Of a stretch of 64,000 nt of DNA, positions 34,442 to 47,080 are shown in pieces. Positions within the stretch are counted from its first letter, which is position 1, and every line of letters starts with the position of its first letter. The notes under the pieces were generated by a model, which was not told the DNA's origin, did no database searches, and was given only the letters and a program-made list of their open reading frames with translations. The stretch is from Salvia splendens (lineage: Eukaryota; Streptophyta; Magnoliopsida; Lamiales; Lamiaceae), in assembly GCF_004379255.2 (NCBI RefSeq), contig NC_056034.1:2048501-2112500 (forward strand), given 5' to 3'. A program made the position numbers and the translations under genes.

Positions 34442-34691
34442 CTCCATCCGTCTCATTTTAGGAGTCCTGGTTTATAATTTTTGATGTCCCACTTTAGGAA
34501 TCCCAGTTGAAATATTGCATAAATGGTATTAGGTCTCACATTCCACTAACCTTTTTCCACTCACATTTTATTATAAAAATAATATAAAAAGTAGAACTTA
34601 CATTTCACTATTTTTATTCATAAACTTTCATTTATATTTCTTAAAATATGTGCTGAAATCAACCGGGACTCTTAAAGTGGGACGGATGGAG
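34442..34691. mobile_element. Stowaway-like MITE
   Basis: Ends are CTCCATCCGTCTCATTTTAG and its inverse, closing with GGGACGGATGGAG. The 250-base element is flanked by TA at 34440-34441 and 34692-34693. Non-coding. Confidence 0.87.
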
Positions 34692-34693
34692 TA

Positions 34694-36467
34694 ATTAATT
34701 AGGAGAGGAGTAAGAGAGAATCGAAGAACATCGTGTGGTGTACGATGTTTAGTTGCATGGATGTGCGGCCACAATCAAACGTGGGAAGATTTCGATATTA
34801 TTTTTAAGAGCAAATGAATAATAGGAGTAATAATAATAGTCACAATGAAGATTTTGTTTATTGAGGATATAAAAATGTATAAATATTTGTTTAGGGGTGT
34901 GTTTTTTGATAATATTTTTTGGTGTGATGGGAAGTAACATTGGGGCAAATGACATGTCCGGCCGTTGCTAGACATTTGCCTACCGTGGGGCCCACATTGC
35001 GTTAACCTAGAAATCCCGTAATTATTTTGAAAGATAATTGTCATATTTATATGATGAAGCTGTTAATTTCTGGCGAAATCCACGTATGACTAAAACTTCT
35101 GTCAGTTTCACATCTTACATAAAGAGTCATCTCAACTTTTATGTTATAGCTCAATACAATCCTTCATTTTATATACTCCCAACAAAAACAACAATGCAAA
35201 TTGATTTTTAATTGCTAAATGAGATAGGTTTTAATTTGAACATCCCTATACATATTTGCCTAAACTAAATGAAAATAAACACACCACATATAATTCCAAA
35301 TGAACATTTAAATGCTAACCCTACATTCCAACACACATATAATGCCACTAGTTGGCTAACCTAATCTTGTAGAAACTAATGTACTTGCAAGTACAATGTA
35401 TATGCACCCAAATAAGTACAATACAAATACATACAACTAGGTTGTATCTATACATGCAAGTGTAGATAATGTGTGTATGGGGTGGGGGTATATAGAGACA
35501 TGCATGTGGAGTGGGGGAAGAAAAGCACATGGAGTTATGTATGAAATATGATGGCTGTGATAATATATCTAAATTCAATGGCAGTGTGTCTATGTCTAGG
35601 GATCTTTCCATGTTATTTGCTATTATTCTTGCCTCCACCTTCATTTCCATAACTTCCTTCTTTTTATCCCTTGTATATTACTCTATTTAGTTTCATAATA
35701 TAATTAATTAGCTTAGGAGGTATGAAAATTTCTTGGTTGATTATGCATAGTATAACTAGTTTGATAGAGATATATCAAAAGTTAAGTAACTTCCGGAGTG
35801 CCATCGATGCATAGACATATACCAACAATTAATATGCATCTTATTTTCTGGTATCCAGCTCAAAAGAATTCTCATAATAAAACGTGTTTAGCCTATGACA
35901 ATTATAAGATGAGTGACTCCCTAGAAAACTTCTCTAGGAACATGAGTGAGAAAAAATACGCTGGAAATACTTGTGTTGTATGTAGGGACAATCGTCAATT
36001 TGAGAGTTGAGTTTAAAGTAAAGTTTAGATGCTTAATCGATGTATAGTTTGACAGTTAGTTAGGATTGTACTATGATCGAACATTTGACATGATTTTGTC
36101 GAACTAATTAAATTCTAATTATGGGTTGAATGATAAGAAAATTTTCAAAAGTGTGAGCTAGCACTATCAACTTGGTGATTGACTAAGCTATATAATTAAA
36201 CCGAATAATTTGGAGGATCTCTACAAGCTTCTAACTGTTTGTCGGCTATATGTGACAAGATATTTTGGCGCTTTTATCATTGAATATTATCTTAGCTTAT
36301 CATTTATTGTGCTGATATATGTTGTCGATATAGTTTGTAGTTATACCTTTATGAGTTAATATGGTAGTGAATTAACTTTAGTTGAACCATTAAACGAAGT
36401 AACAATAATGCATATTTTAGTTAATAAAAGACTTCTTATTTATTTAATAAATTAAGAGTTCGAATTA
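34694..36467. other. AT-rich intergenic stretch
   Basis: No conserved coding sequence or recognisable RNA gene. Contains simple A/T and TACA-rich tracts around 35340-35480. Confidence 0.5.
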
Positions 36468-36631
36468 TCTATACAATATATAAAATGGGAGTTTTGGAGA
36501 TATTTACAAGAATGCCATCTTAAATAAAAAATACTTTACAATTTAATTAAAAATATTTTTTAAAATTAGTTTCTTTGTTATAGATGTGATTTACTGCCAT
36601 TCCAATTTTCTTTATCTGAATTTGGAGTAAA

Positions 36632-36779
36632 TTTACGGTTATACTCCACTAATGCCATTTGACTAGAAAGTTATCTATTGGTTATAAAACTTTAGTTAAA
36701 GTTAATTTACGGTTATACTCCACTAATGCTATCTGAGTAGAAAGTTATTTATTGGTTATAAAACTTTATTCAAAGTTAT
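36632..36779. repeat. Tandem duplication with 74-base period inside the Helitron
   Basis: TTTACGGTTATACTCCACTA occurs at 36632 and 36706 and is followed by matching sequence (TTATNTATTGGTTATAAAAC). Two diverged copies. Confidence 0.85.
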
Positions 36780-37186
36780 TGGTTTCAGTTGCGCCCTTTT
36801 CGTTTTTCTTCTCGATTTGCAGAGGCAAGCGATTGAGTGGGAGAACGGGGAAAGGATGAACTACAATTGCAAGTGAGTGTTCGCCTTGAATTCCGGTTGA
36901 ATTTGTGTAGATTTAGAGGCTTTGCATTCCTTTTTTGTTGATCTTATTTTTATGGGTCTGTGATTCTAAATTTTGTAGTTACATCAAGGGTTACGTGCAT
37001 AATATTTTAACCTATAAATATGTCATTTAAAGGCTGGATATCCACACATACCTACTTACCTTATAGAACTCAAGCATACCATTTTTGGTCTTACAATAGG
37101 AAGAAAGCTTAATGTCATGGAACCATTCCACACCATGCTCAGTGAGCTCAATACTCCTCAATTTATTTGGTTGACTAATTTTGTTC

Positions 37187-37254
37187 TTTTTAATTATGTT
37201 TTTGTTCTTTTTAATTATGTTTTTGTTCTTTTTAATTATGTTTTTGTTCTTTTT
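37187..37254. repeat. 20-base tandem repeat inside the Helitron
   Basis: The unit TTTGTTCTTTTTAATTATGT recurs about three and a half times without change. Confidence 0.9.
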
Positions 37255-38221
37255 TCATTTTATTAATTATATTGTTCTTTTCTTAACAATTTCTTAATTA
37301 TATTTTTTGTTTTTTTTTTCATTCATTTTTATATATCAATTTTGATACAACATCATATTTGTTTTTAATATTATTTGACTTATTGGTAATTTTTTCTTTT
37401 TAGTTATATTTTTCATTTCTTTCCATCCATTTTTATCCATTACTATGTTTTCTTTTTTACATTGATGTTACCACCATTTTCTTTCTTTTTGTTTTTAATA
37501 ATTATAATATTTTTTCAATAGTAATGATTAGATTTTTAGTCCATCTATGTTATTTTATAGTTGATCCATGTTAAAAAATTTATGTTAAAATTATAATTGG
37601 CTAATTTTTTTTATACATATTTATAAGTAGGTTGAGTCATATGAAATGATTATTCTGTTGGTAAATTTAATGTATAATTTAATTTATTTTAAATTTTATT
37701 AAAAACAATACAAATTGTTAGGCGATAGTAGCTATACACATTGATTATTGATTTTGTGCATTGCAAATTGATTTTGTGCCTTATTTTATTGTAGTTTTAG
37801 GTGAGGCGGGCGACTTTAAAGATGACAAACGAGTTATTTTACCTATGAGTTCTGTTGAAGAGCGACTTGTGAAAAATTGAAGGTATTAGTTTATAATGAT
37901 GAGGTTAATTTTAATTTTAAAGTTAATGTAGTGTATAAAGAAGTTTTTAAAATGATGAGTAATTATCCATTGTGTTTAATTTTTTATTGTGATAGATTTT
38001 TATCTTCCTACTCCATGATTTCATGATTAAACATGATATTATGTGATTTATTTATTATGTTTCAATGTTGATTTGTATAGATTTTTTATTCTCATATAAC
38101 TGAAATTATTACTCATATTGTTCATTGTTAATATTGATTCTAATTTTATTTAATTAATTTAAAATGAAAATTAATATTTTAAAAATATATTAATATGTGC
38201 CTAGCACATGCGTGATGCTAG

Positions 38222-38809
38222 TTTCATGTAATAAAACACATTCTTATTTAATAAGTAAGTAGTTGTGTTCGATTGCAAAAGAGTAAGATTTGCGGATAAT
38301 TAAATAACTTTTTTTCTAACTTGATAGACAAACAATTTCGTTTCTATGAGAATTTGTGCCATTATATTTGTAAATAAGAATTGAAAAGTCATGGCCATAA
38401 GTGCTATTGAAGGTCACCAAATACATAAATAAAATGTTCACCACATCTTTAATTTTTATGCATGTACATGCCACGTCAATAAATTCAGACACCTAATATG
38501 TTTAGATTTTTCACCATCAATTAAGAAAAATATCAAAATTAGGATATAGTTAACTATTTTCTTAAAATAACAGGATTGATCATAATTAATTGGGTTATGT
38601 ACAAAAAAGATTTTTTCATTTTTCAAGATGTATGACCGAAATATCTTAGTCCAATTAACATTGAGGATTCTTTTATATTTATAATACATGATTATTTCTA
38701 CGATCCGGCCCAAAATTCGGTCCATAAAATTAACTAACTATACTACTCCTTCACCGGGAGTTGGACTGTATGTGGAGTTGATGGCCCACCATGATTTTTT
38801 AAGGCATTA
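38222..38809. other. Intergenic stretch without a recognised gene
   Basis: AT-rich. Only short non-conserved reading frames are present. Confidence 0.5.
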
Positions 38810-39043
38810 CTCCTTCTGTCCGCAAATAGAAGTCTCATTTTTCTATTTTAGTTCGTCCACAAATAAAAGTCCCGATTAATTTTTACTATAATAGTAATAT
38901 GGTTCCACATTCCACGAACTCATTTCACTCACATTTCATTTAAAACTAATATATATAAGTGTGATTTATATGTCACTAATATTTTTCCACCCACCTTCTT
39001 AAACTCCGCGCTGCTAGAGACTCCTAATGGCGAATACAAGGAG
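38810..39043. mobile_element. Stowaway-like MITE
   Basis: Left end CTCCTTCTGTCCGCAAATAG and right end closing CGAATACAAGGAG are inverted copies, flanked by TA at 38808-38809 and 39044-39045. It belongs to the same family as the outer element at 56209. Confidence 0.82.
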
Positions 39044-39045
39044 TA

Positions 39046-39549
39046 TAATAAATATATGTGCATTTTAAATTAGTTCCAAGCATTGCAGCTTCAGTGAAAA
39101 TCCATGAATTGGATACAATGACGATTCTCGTTGCCATCGTCCAAAAGAAGAGGCGGTATAATAACCATCGAAAGTGATGAATCACATACGAAAAATGAGA
39201 GCTAACAACCTCAATCAAACCCAAAAAAACGAACTGGATCTACCACACCACGCGGCTGGTAGCAAACTAGCCGCTCCCAAGGTTGGATTGGTCGACCATT
39301 CAACCCCATCCGGGTCCGTCCGCAATTGTGAAAGAGCTAAAATTTAGACAATATTCAAAATTTTTGGATAGCGGTTACATAAAGACGAAAATACGAAATT
39401 ACCCTCTAATCATTGCATGCTTGAGAGTGCTAGAGGGTCATTTCAGTACTTACGTCACTACGGAAATTTTACTAGGCGTCGAGCGCAGCGTTCCGCGGTA
39501 AAATAAAAAGAAAAAAAATAGATTAAAATAAAATTAGGGTTTTTTCATA
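39046..39549. other. Upstream region of NUP35
   Basis: About 0.5 kb with no coding signal. It should hold the NUP35 promoter; no TATA box was recognised. Confidence 0.5.
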
Positions 39550-39637
39550 TCTTTGCTCTGCGCTCTGCTCAATGCTATTTGGGGAAATCCTCCACTTCCA
39601 GAATTTCTGTCACTCATTTTGCCGTTAACAGATTCAG

Positions 39638-40110
39638 GTTTTGAATTTTTATCATTTCGTGTTATTGCCTATATACGTATTGGGTTCTATTGGTTGTTAT
39701 TTGCATTTTTGGAAATGTTCAGATGCTGCCGGGATTCATGTTTCTGGGTTTCTGTTATCTAATTTTTGGCTCTATGAGATGTGTATTTAAATTGTTTAAG
39801 CTTTATTTTAGCTCACATGTTATGTTTTGTTTGTGTTTGAAATGCTGGTCTTCTTTATACTTGTATGCATAATCGTATTTTTATATGGAGTTTGTGGAGC
39901 GTGGATTCATGAATTTTTCATTTATCAACTTTGTTGTAGTCCATTATGTGTGCGATTTGGATGGGAATTATCGATAATATGCAGTTTCTGCAATAATCTA
40001 ATGACCTAATCGGTATGGAGATCAATGTTACTGTGAATTAGTAAGATTAATTTTGTGTTGCTCGTTTTTGTGTCTCTTCATGGTTTTAATTTGAGATTTT
40101 GCATATGCAG
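39638..40110 (+). other. Intron in the 5' untranslated region of NUP35
   Basis: Donor GATTCAG|GTTTTG and acceptor CATATGCAG|GGAGG bound a T-rich stretch that ends 17 bases before the NUP35 start codon. Inferred from splice consensus. Confidence 0.6.
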
Positions 40111-40127
40111 GGAGGCACATAGACAAA

Positions 40128-42456
40128 ATGAGTGCAAGTACCCGAAGAACCCCCAAATCTGGGAGGCAGTCCCTGTTTTTTCAAGATTTAGCAACACCTG
40201 TGTCATCTCGACGGTCTGGGGGAAAGTTCACGACCCCTGGTCAGGCAGCTGCTGTTTCAGCTCTGTGGCGTGAAAATTTTTCCAACTCCGATCTTCCTCC
40301 TCCTCCTGTTTTTACACTTGAAGACCGTTTTGATCTTTCTCCAGAATCTGGGATCCCTGACTATCCAGTGTCTCCAGAAGTGAAATCGGATCCTAGAACC
40401 CCATTGCAAAGTTTTGGCAGGGAACTTTCATCTCCCAAGAGCAAATCAGATGCAAGCACTTCATATGCTGGAGCTAGCAAGCCGTCACCGCAGCAGAGCC
40501 CTATGGCTACTTCAAGCTGGTGGTCACCTGCCAAGACTGGTGGTAGTGCTGAGCAAGAAGATAAAGGGAAAGGTTCACCTGTTGAAGGTGTGGTTCAACC
40601 AGGTGCCTTGATAACACTGCCACCACCGAGGGAGGTTGCAAGGCCTGAAGTGAAGAAAAGTCTAGTACCTATTGGGAACATGAATGGGAACATGAATGAG
40701 GAGGAATGGGTCACTGTCTATGGGTATGGTTTGATTCTGTTGTTTTTGTCATTCATCGTTTTACAACTCTTAAAGTGGAACTTATTCTGGAATATTTTTT
40801 GGTTAGGTGCTTAAGAACGACTGGAAAGTCATAAGATATCTAATACCTATATATGATAAGAATGCAGAGTCCTTAGATTCTTTTCCATATTTGGCGGTAA
40901 AATTTAGAAAATGTTGGCTTGTTGTTTTGGTTCTGATAGTTACTGGTATATCCTTCCATTGCATGGTCGTGCACATTCTCTCTCTAGCATCATGTTCAAA
41001 TCTCTTAATACTCACTGCTGCTCCTGTGATGCAATTTTGTTTTTTCTGCAGTTCCATTCATTTCTCCATTTGCTGTCCATTCATTTCTCCATTTGCTGTC
41101 GCGTCCTTTCGTTAACTACTCATAATACTCTACTACTATCTCTAAGAATTTTCCAGTATCTGAGTGCACAACGCAATGGAAATTTGGGCAATTACAATTA
41201 CATTTAAGCAGTCATTTTAGATATATCAACTGCATTTACTTGTTTGTCCCATGGTCCATATGTGGTATAGTTGCATTCAGAATAGAATACTGTTTCATTT
41301 ATTCATCTCATCTTAGCACTTTTGTTCTAGAGTTTTGATGTTTATCTTGAACTTCATGTCCAGGTTTATGCCTGCTGATACAAATCTTATACTGCGGGAG
41401 TTTGAAAAATGTGGGGTGATTTTGAAACATGTTCCTGGCCCGAGAGATGCTAATTGGATGCACATTTTATATCAGGTTCCTTCTTGCTCTCTGAAAGCAT
41501 ACATGCTTATTTATTATTATTACTTGTAAATACCTTTTTTTCATGTGATCCATCAAAGAGTGCCAGTTATTTTCTGTTTATGTTATGACCTATAACCCAG
41601 TCGTCCCCTATTGCTCTTCTTGTGAATGTCCTGGCAGTCGTTTGTCTGTGTTATTATGGCTGGGTGTGTGGTTTTGGTTTGGTTATTCTATAAGTTGCTG
41701 CTGAACTTTATATGTTTGTGCATTGTCATCCAGTTATTGGATAATCACCTTCAATTTACTTGCGACTTCATATGACTTGCATATTTTAGAATCCTTAGAT
41801 TTTAGTCTTGTACTGCATTAGGCATGGGAAATGAGTTATGGTGAAGATTTTATGAAATTTTGTGTTGAAGAAATGGATTCACTTATTATTCTTTGCATAT
41901 AGAGACATTCGTATTTCCATGGAGGTTTTGTTGGTCATTTCTGGCTATTGTCTTATGTACAGATTGAAACAGTATTAATAGATCTCATCATACCTTACCA
42001 TGCTTCAGCAATAGCCATGCTACCTGTTATCGACCAGTTAGATTGGTCCGATTGACCTCATATTCTGATTGGAACTCAGTAAAATAGTTTTTTAGTTTCA
42101 ATGAACCAGTGTATCTGACTAAATTGCATATTTAATTATTGTTGTAGAATCGGTCAGATGCTCAACGAGCACTCAGCAAAAATGGCATGGAAGTAAATGG
42201 AGTTCTCATCATTGGAGTCAAGCCGGTGGACCCAATGCAGCGCCAAGCACTAAATGAGAAACTCAACAACAAAGGATTTATGACATTACCACCGGCCCCT
42301 TCCAATAGAAACGTGGAGTCGAATGGTTTCAAAGTCTCTCCATACCCATACTATCTGCAGAATGGCAGTTCAAACACCCGCCAATCTTCTGGAACCATGG
42401 CCACTCCTGCAAAATCAGTGGTGTCGAAAATTGTGGACCTGATGTTCGGTGTCTAG
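40128..42456 (+). CDS. NUP35: Nucleoporin NUP35 (MPPN / RRM-like domain)
   Basis: Three coding exons (40128-40723, 41364-41475, 42148-42456) give 338 residues with agreeing phases. The N-terminal half is Ser/Pro-rich (MSASTRRTPKSGRQSLFFQD, then SP- and WWSP-type motifs). The MPPN domain starts near residue 190 (EEEWVTVYGF), includes NLILREFEKCG and NWMHILYQ, and ends around VNGVLIIGVKPVDP; it is an atypical RRM fold that dimerises. The extreme C-terminus SVVSKIVDLMFGV matches the conserved membrane-binding amphipathic helix. NUP35 (Nup53) links the inner ring of the nuclear pore to the envelope. Sequence agrees closely with Arabidopsis At3g16310 as I recall it. Confidence 0.95.
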
Positions 42457-43510
42457 TTTGTTGACCTTGCATTGTTATCAACATCTATATACAGATTCAG
42501 CCTGTCTTGGTGCTTTGTGGAGGATGGCAAATGTGTGACTATCCGCGGCAAAACTCATGTTGATACAGCGAATAGTTGAGATCCATTAGTATATCGGTGT
42601 CTATAGCTGATATTATTCGATTAAAAGAGCTTCACATTTCTGTGAAGCTCGTTGAGGTATAGAGGTGTATCATCCATCTGTTTGTAATGAGGATTTTGTA
42701 ATAGAGATAAATTAATCGTTGGGACGTTTTCCCGGAGGTTGCTGGGCCGAGCAGGGGGCGCGGCTGGGACGCTGTATAAGCCTAAGGGGAGTTTTCGATT
42801 GATTCAAACTTATTAATAGACTTTGTTGTTTACTGTCAATTTACAACTGATAATGTGTTTTGGTGTTCTCTAAACTAAGTTAGAAGCTACAGGAAAGTGT
42901 TACTATTCCTTTAAAAACTACTAGTACTATAAACTATTTAGTGTTAATTCTCAAAAGTCAATGTTTATTATTTAATCATTTACACATCCAATTAATTGAC
43001 GTTGACATTCACGAAAGATATTGATTAATAATCTTTAAGTAGATTTTACATTCGCAAAACAAATTAATTAAGTGCGCCACTAGGAATCAAAAAGCCCGAT
43101 TGAAAAAACTTTTTATGAAAAATTTTCCAAATCAGAATTTTAAAAATAAAATGTTACGGTTACCACTCCATTTCTGTTTCCAGCTGTCGGAGAGATCAAC
43201 AATATAACCTTTTCCCCTTTATTATATTTTTTGTTTATAAAAACTCTATTCCACAATTCATTCTTTACACCCCTATATTACATTATCCTTCTTTTTCACT
43301 TCCAAAATTTCTTCTATTTTTGGGTGTATTATCGACCAATTTTACATTATTGCCATATTTAAAAGTAAAAAACCCCGCATTTTAAAAAATTGATCAATAA
43401 TAGTATTCCATTCATATAATGGTAACTTCAACATTTAATCCCAGAATGAAGGCAACACGTCTTACCAACTGAACTAAACTTTGTCGCACATTTGACACCT
43501 CAATCCCCTC
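42457..43510. other. NUP35 3' flank and intergenic region
   Basis: AT-rich with one GC-rich patch at 42728-42770. No coding sequence recognised. Confidence 0.5.
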
Positions 43511-43514
43511 CCGC

Positions 43515-43546
43515 CACGTGTCCGTTCGTCTCCTCGAAGCTATAAA
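43515..43546 (+). promoter_or_regulatory. G-box and TATA box of the CASP-like gene
   Basis: CACGTG at 43515-43520 (context GCCACGTGTC resembles an ABA-response element) precedes TATAAA at 43541-43546, 86 bases before the ATG. Confidence 0.6.
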
Positions 43547-43631
43547 CACGGCTCTGCTCCACTCTCTTCCACTCCAGCCAGAGAATTTAATCCCATCATT
43601 CATCACCTTCACCACCAATAAATTCCTAAAA

Positions 43632-45270
43632 ATGGCTAAAAACCCGCCGGAGGAGGTGATGGCCATCCAGCTCTCCGAGAGCGGCGGCGCATTGGTCTCA
43701 CAGAGCAACATCCTCCGGAAAAGTGACGTCATGCACGCCGTGATCCGGCTGCTCTGCCTCCTCACGAGCGCCGCGGCGGTGACGGTGATGACCACCGCCA
43801 AACAGTCCGCCACCATCACACTCTACGGCTTCACCTTGCCTCTCTACTCCAAGTGGTCCTTTTCCGACTCATTTGTGTGAGTTTTATTATTTTCCCACCT
43901 TTTTTCTTTCAATACTTTTGTTTTCTGAAAATTATATGGCTCTAGATTGTCGGATAAATCATGAATTTGGTTGATTTATTTTATAATTTTTGAACTTAAT
44001 CAGAAAAATCATGAAGATTGAAATTTGTTTGAACTTATCCCACGACAAACAAAAAATCGATATTCTATCTAAGTGTATTTTATATTCATGATGTTTTTCT
44101 AAATGATCTTGTTTTCTATATGAATAGCTAACATCCTTAGCATACTGTTATTAGTATATGAATAATTTCCCAACCACCATGTTAGGTGCAATTTAATTAA
44201 AAATTTTCATCATAAGATAATTGCGCACAAATTACTAGCTAGGAGTATTATATCTTTGATATTCATCCATAAAAAATAGTTATATTTTTTTGATCTGGTC
44301 AGTCCACCAAAACTAGTCTTGGAATTTTTTTTGCTAATTTTTTTATTCTTGTGGCATAGTTAATTGATTGTATATTCATTTAAATCCTGCCATGCATAAA
44401 TGTGACTATTTTTCCATTACAGATGAGTACAATGTATATAACACCTTCAACTACCTCTGACACAATTTATAAGTGATTACTTATTTTTATTTTCCTAAGC
44501 GGCTAATTATTATATAATGGTGACAAATTCAGTTACTTCGTTCATGATTCGCGGCAACAAATTGAATAAAACCAAGCACCAAGTTAGTTCAAATATTTTG
44601 TTTGGACTAGTATAAAGTTAGTTCACCAATCTTTATTACATCATATTTTTGGCGAAGAAGTTACATATAAGTCAAAAAAGTTGTAATGAAATTAATTAAA
44701 AGCAATGCAATTTGGATGAGAGGATGTGGTGGTTGAGTAATGTGATGTCTGTTTTTGTGTAGGTATGTTGTTTGTGTTTGTGCAGCTGTGGCACTTCACT
44801 CCTTGCTTCAATTGCTCATCAATGTGTCGAGGATGCTTCGTAAATCTCCCCACATTCCTTGTAGGAATCATGCATGGCTCATTTTTGCCGCAGATCAGGT
44901 ATTTACACGAGGTTCCTCTTTACGCGATTAGTTCATTCGTGGTTATTTTCAGTTGAGTAATAGAGTAGTTCAAGTCTTGAATGAGATCCTCGAAAATTTG
45001 AAGCAATAATAATAATAAGCGAAGTTGATTTTGTTGCAGATATTTGCCTATGCGGTTATGAGCGCGGGATCAGCAGCATCGGGAGTCACAAACTTGAACC
45101 GGACGGGAATCCATCATACACCACTGCCGAATTTCTGCAAGCCATTGCATGTTTTCTGTGATCGCATCGCTATTTCCATAGCCTTTACATTTTTCACATG
45201 TTTCCTACTTGCTATTTCTGTTGTACTCGATGTTGTTTGTCTCTCTAACTACTTGAAAAATCAGGTGTAA
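43632..45270 (+). CDS. CASPL3A: CASP-like membrane protein (UPF0497/DUF588), CASPL3A type
   Basis: Three exons (43632-43876, 44763-44898, 45040-45270) give 203 residues with agreeing phases. Four membrane segments fit the family plan: about 37-56 ([14 protein letters not shown]), 82-102 ([19 protein letters not shown]), 119-143 ([20 protein letters not shown]) and 169-192 ([18 protein letters not shown]). Loop sequences NLNRTG and [11 protein letters not shown] are typical. CASP-like proteins are four-pass plasma-membrane scaffolds, of which the true CASPs organise the Casparian strip; the job of this subfamily is not established. The assignment to 3A rests on sequence style and on its position between NUP35 and FTSHI2, as for At3g16300 in my recollection. 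Confidence 0.9.
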
Positions 45271-45704
45271 GAAAACTTGGATCTATAAAAGCATATTCAA
45301 ACTTGCGATCTTTAGCCTAAGAAAATATAGTAGTACCTTTTATATCATTGTCATTGGATCTTACTTGCTTAGTTGATTGAATAGTAGTACTATCTTTGTC
45401 CTAAGTGAAGTAGTACTAATTATTAGGACATAAAAATTAAAAGTACTTCGTGTTTAATGAGTATAAGAGATATTACGTAAATTTGTAAACGATATTTTGG
45501 CCGATTTAGGCACATCAACAATATCAAAGGGGAACTAGTTGTGTAACTGTAATGATTCAAACTCCCTATCTATTAATTTGAACTTGCGAATTCCTAATAT
45601 AAAAAGTTGTGTTTAAAAATGCTCTTTATCATTGCCTTTAATGAGGATTGATAGTGATTCTCATCTATGCCGTAATGATTTGAATTCCAATCTCAATCTA
45701 TTAA
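45271..45704. other. CASP-like 3' flank
   Basis: Untranslated and intergenic AT-rich sequence. Nothing further recognised. Confidence 0.5.
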
Positions 45705-45905
45705 GGTGGTGTTCGGTTTCTAAAATAAAATAATACTAAGATATAATCTAGGATTGAGTTGTGAGATTATTTTAGTTATATGGGGTTAGCTATGACTAAG
45801 TATCCCATGATTATCCATCTAGGGTTGAGTTGTGGGGTTGAATCTCGTGAACTAAACACACTACAGATTTGATCCCGGATACAATCTTGCAAACCGAACA
45901 CCTCC
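45705..45905. mobile_element. Tourist-like MITE with TAA target duplication
   Basis: GGTGGTGTTCGGTTTC at the left and GCAAACCGAACACCTCC at the right are inverted repeats. Flanking TAA at 45702-45704 and 45906-45908 fits the PIF/Harbinger type. 201 bases, non-coding. Confidence 0.83.
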
Positions 45906-45908
45906 TAA

Positions 45909-46830
45909 ATAGATGAAAAATATCTTAGTAACTAAGCTACGATTCATCATCTAAGGTTAACATCATTAACTTTCCTCATAAACTACACTTATACAAGTTC
46001 TTTGGCCATTCATAATGGTGGTAATCGATGACTACGTGCTTATGTGGCTATAATCCGAAAAGTCTCATAACATTCAAACACCCACAACTTATGATACACA
46101 GTAATTACTATATATTTTGATTCATATGCATAAATATTGATTAGTCACAATTTATTGTGACAATACACTTGTCCTCATTTATTTTGTCGAGCGGAAATGT
46201 TTCTAAAAATAGTAAAGAAATAGAAAGAAATTAAAGGATCATATTAAATTTACATGGGGCAGGCTCTTAAATAAGAGCCCCCCGATTTAGTTAAATCATC
46301 TGCAAGGGGTCGGGTAAAGAGACTCGTTTCTCCGACCCCTTGTATGTGAATGAGCTTGCGCGAGAGGAACAAACAATTCATGTAGAAGGGAAAGGCATCA
46401 ACTTGTCTTGCGAACATTTTATATAAGTAATTCTAGATTAGTTTTGAGAATATCTAATTAAATATTCTTTTCGTTCGTTATTAAATATTTTATAGTATTA
46501 ATATTAAAGAATATTTACTATAAATGTATCATTTTATTTTTATTATTTTTGATAAATTAATCTCACGTTCCAATAACTTATTCTACTCACATTTCATTAT
46601 AAATCAATCTATAAAAAATGATTAATATTCATTTATTTTTATTCACATTTCTTACTTCACGACTAATAAAAGGGAGACATCTATTTATGGAAGTATATGT
46701 TTTATTCAATAATTTGGATAATTCTTACTGCTTTTTGTTAGTATCAATTTGTATAACATAGTACTAACATTTTATAACACATTTCAAGTTCAATTATATT
46801 GAATCTAATTGAACCATATCCGGGTCCGTT
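45909..46830. other. Intergenic region upstream of FTSHI2
   Basis: AT-rich apart from the two perfect hairpins at 46262-46342. No coding sequence recognised. Confidence 0.5.
46262..46342. repeat. Two adjacent perfect inverted repeats
   Basis: GGCTCTTA-AA-TAAGAGCC (46262-46279) is a tight palindrome. CAAGGGGTCGG (46303-46313) and CCGACCCCTTG (46332-46342) form an 11-bp stem with an 18-base loop. Both are GC-rich islands in AT-rich DNA. Function unknown. Confidence 0.85.
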
Positions 46831-46835
46831 TTACT

Positions 46836-46866
46836 TGGGCCGAGCCCTTCAATGAGAACCGGCCCA
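46836..46866 (+). promoter_or_regulatory. Site II motifs upstream of FTSHI2
   Basis: TGGGCC at 46836-46841 and GGCCCA at 46861-46866 are a facing pair of TGGGCY elements, common in promoters of nuclear genes for organelle proteins. They lie about 215-245 bases before the ATG. Confidence 0.5.
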
Positions 46867-47080
46867 TTAAAAAGGAAAAGGAAATTTTTGAAGCTGACGA
46901 TGATAATGTTTTCCTACTTTGGCCATTGCCGTTTATTCATCCCCTTCCCCGCTGCGGCGCCGGCGCCGCCCCTTTAGTTTTCTCCATTACTAAAAAATTC
47001 CGATTCACCGATTGTAATCTGAGCTTTGCTAATGTTCGATTGATTGTTTCCCTTCATGCGATTACCTCCAACACATTCTC

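Larger units (their letters stand above)
36468..38221 (+). mobile_element. Non-autonomous Helitron
   Basis: The 5' end is TC (36468-36469) in TCTATACAATATATAAAATG, the usual start of plant Helitrons. The 3' end is CTAG (38218-38221), eight bases after a short hairpin ATGTGC-CTA-GCACAT (38195-38209). The element sits exactly between A (36467) and T (38222), the host A^T preference of Helitrons, and has no inverted repeats or target duplication. No Rep/helicase is encoded. Possible captured exon-like pieces lie at 36832-36870 (between AG and GTGAGT) and about 37802-37880. Confidence 0.78.
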
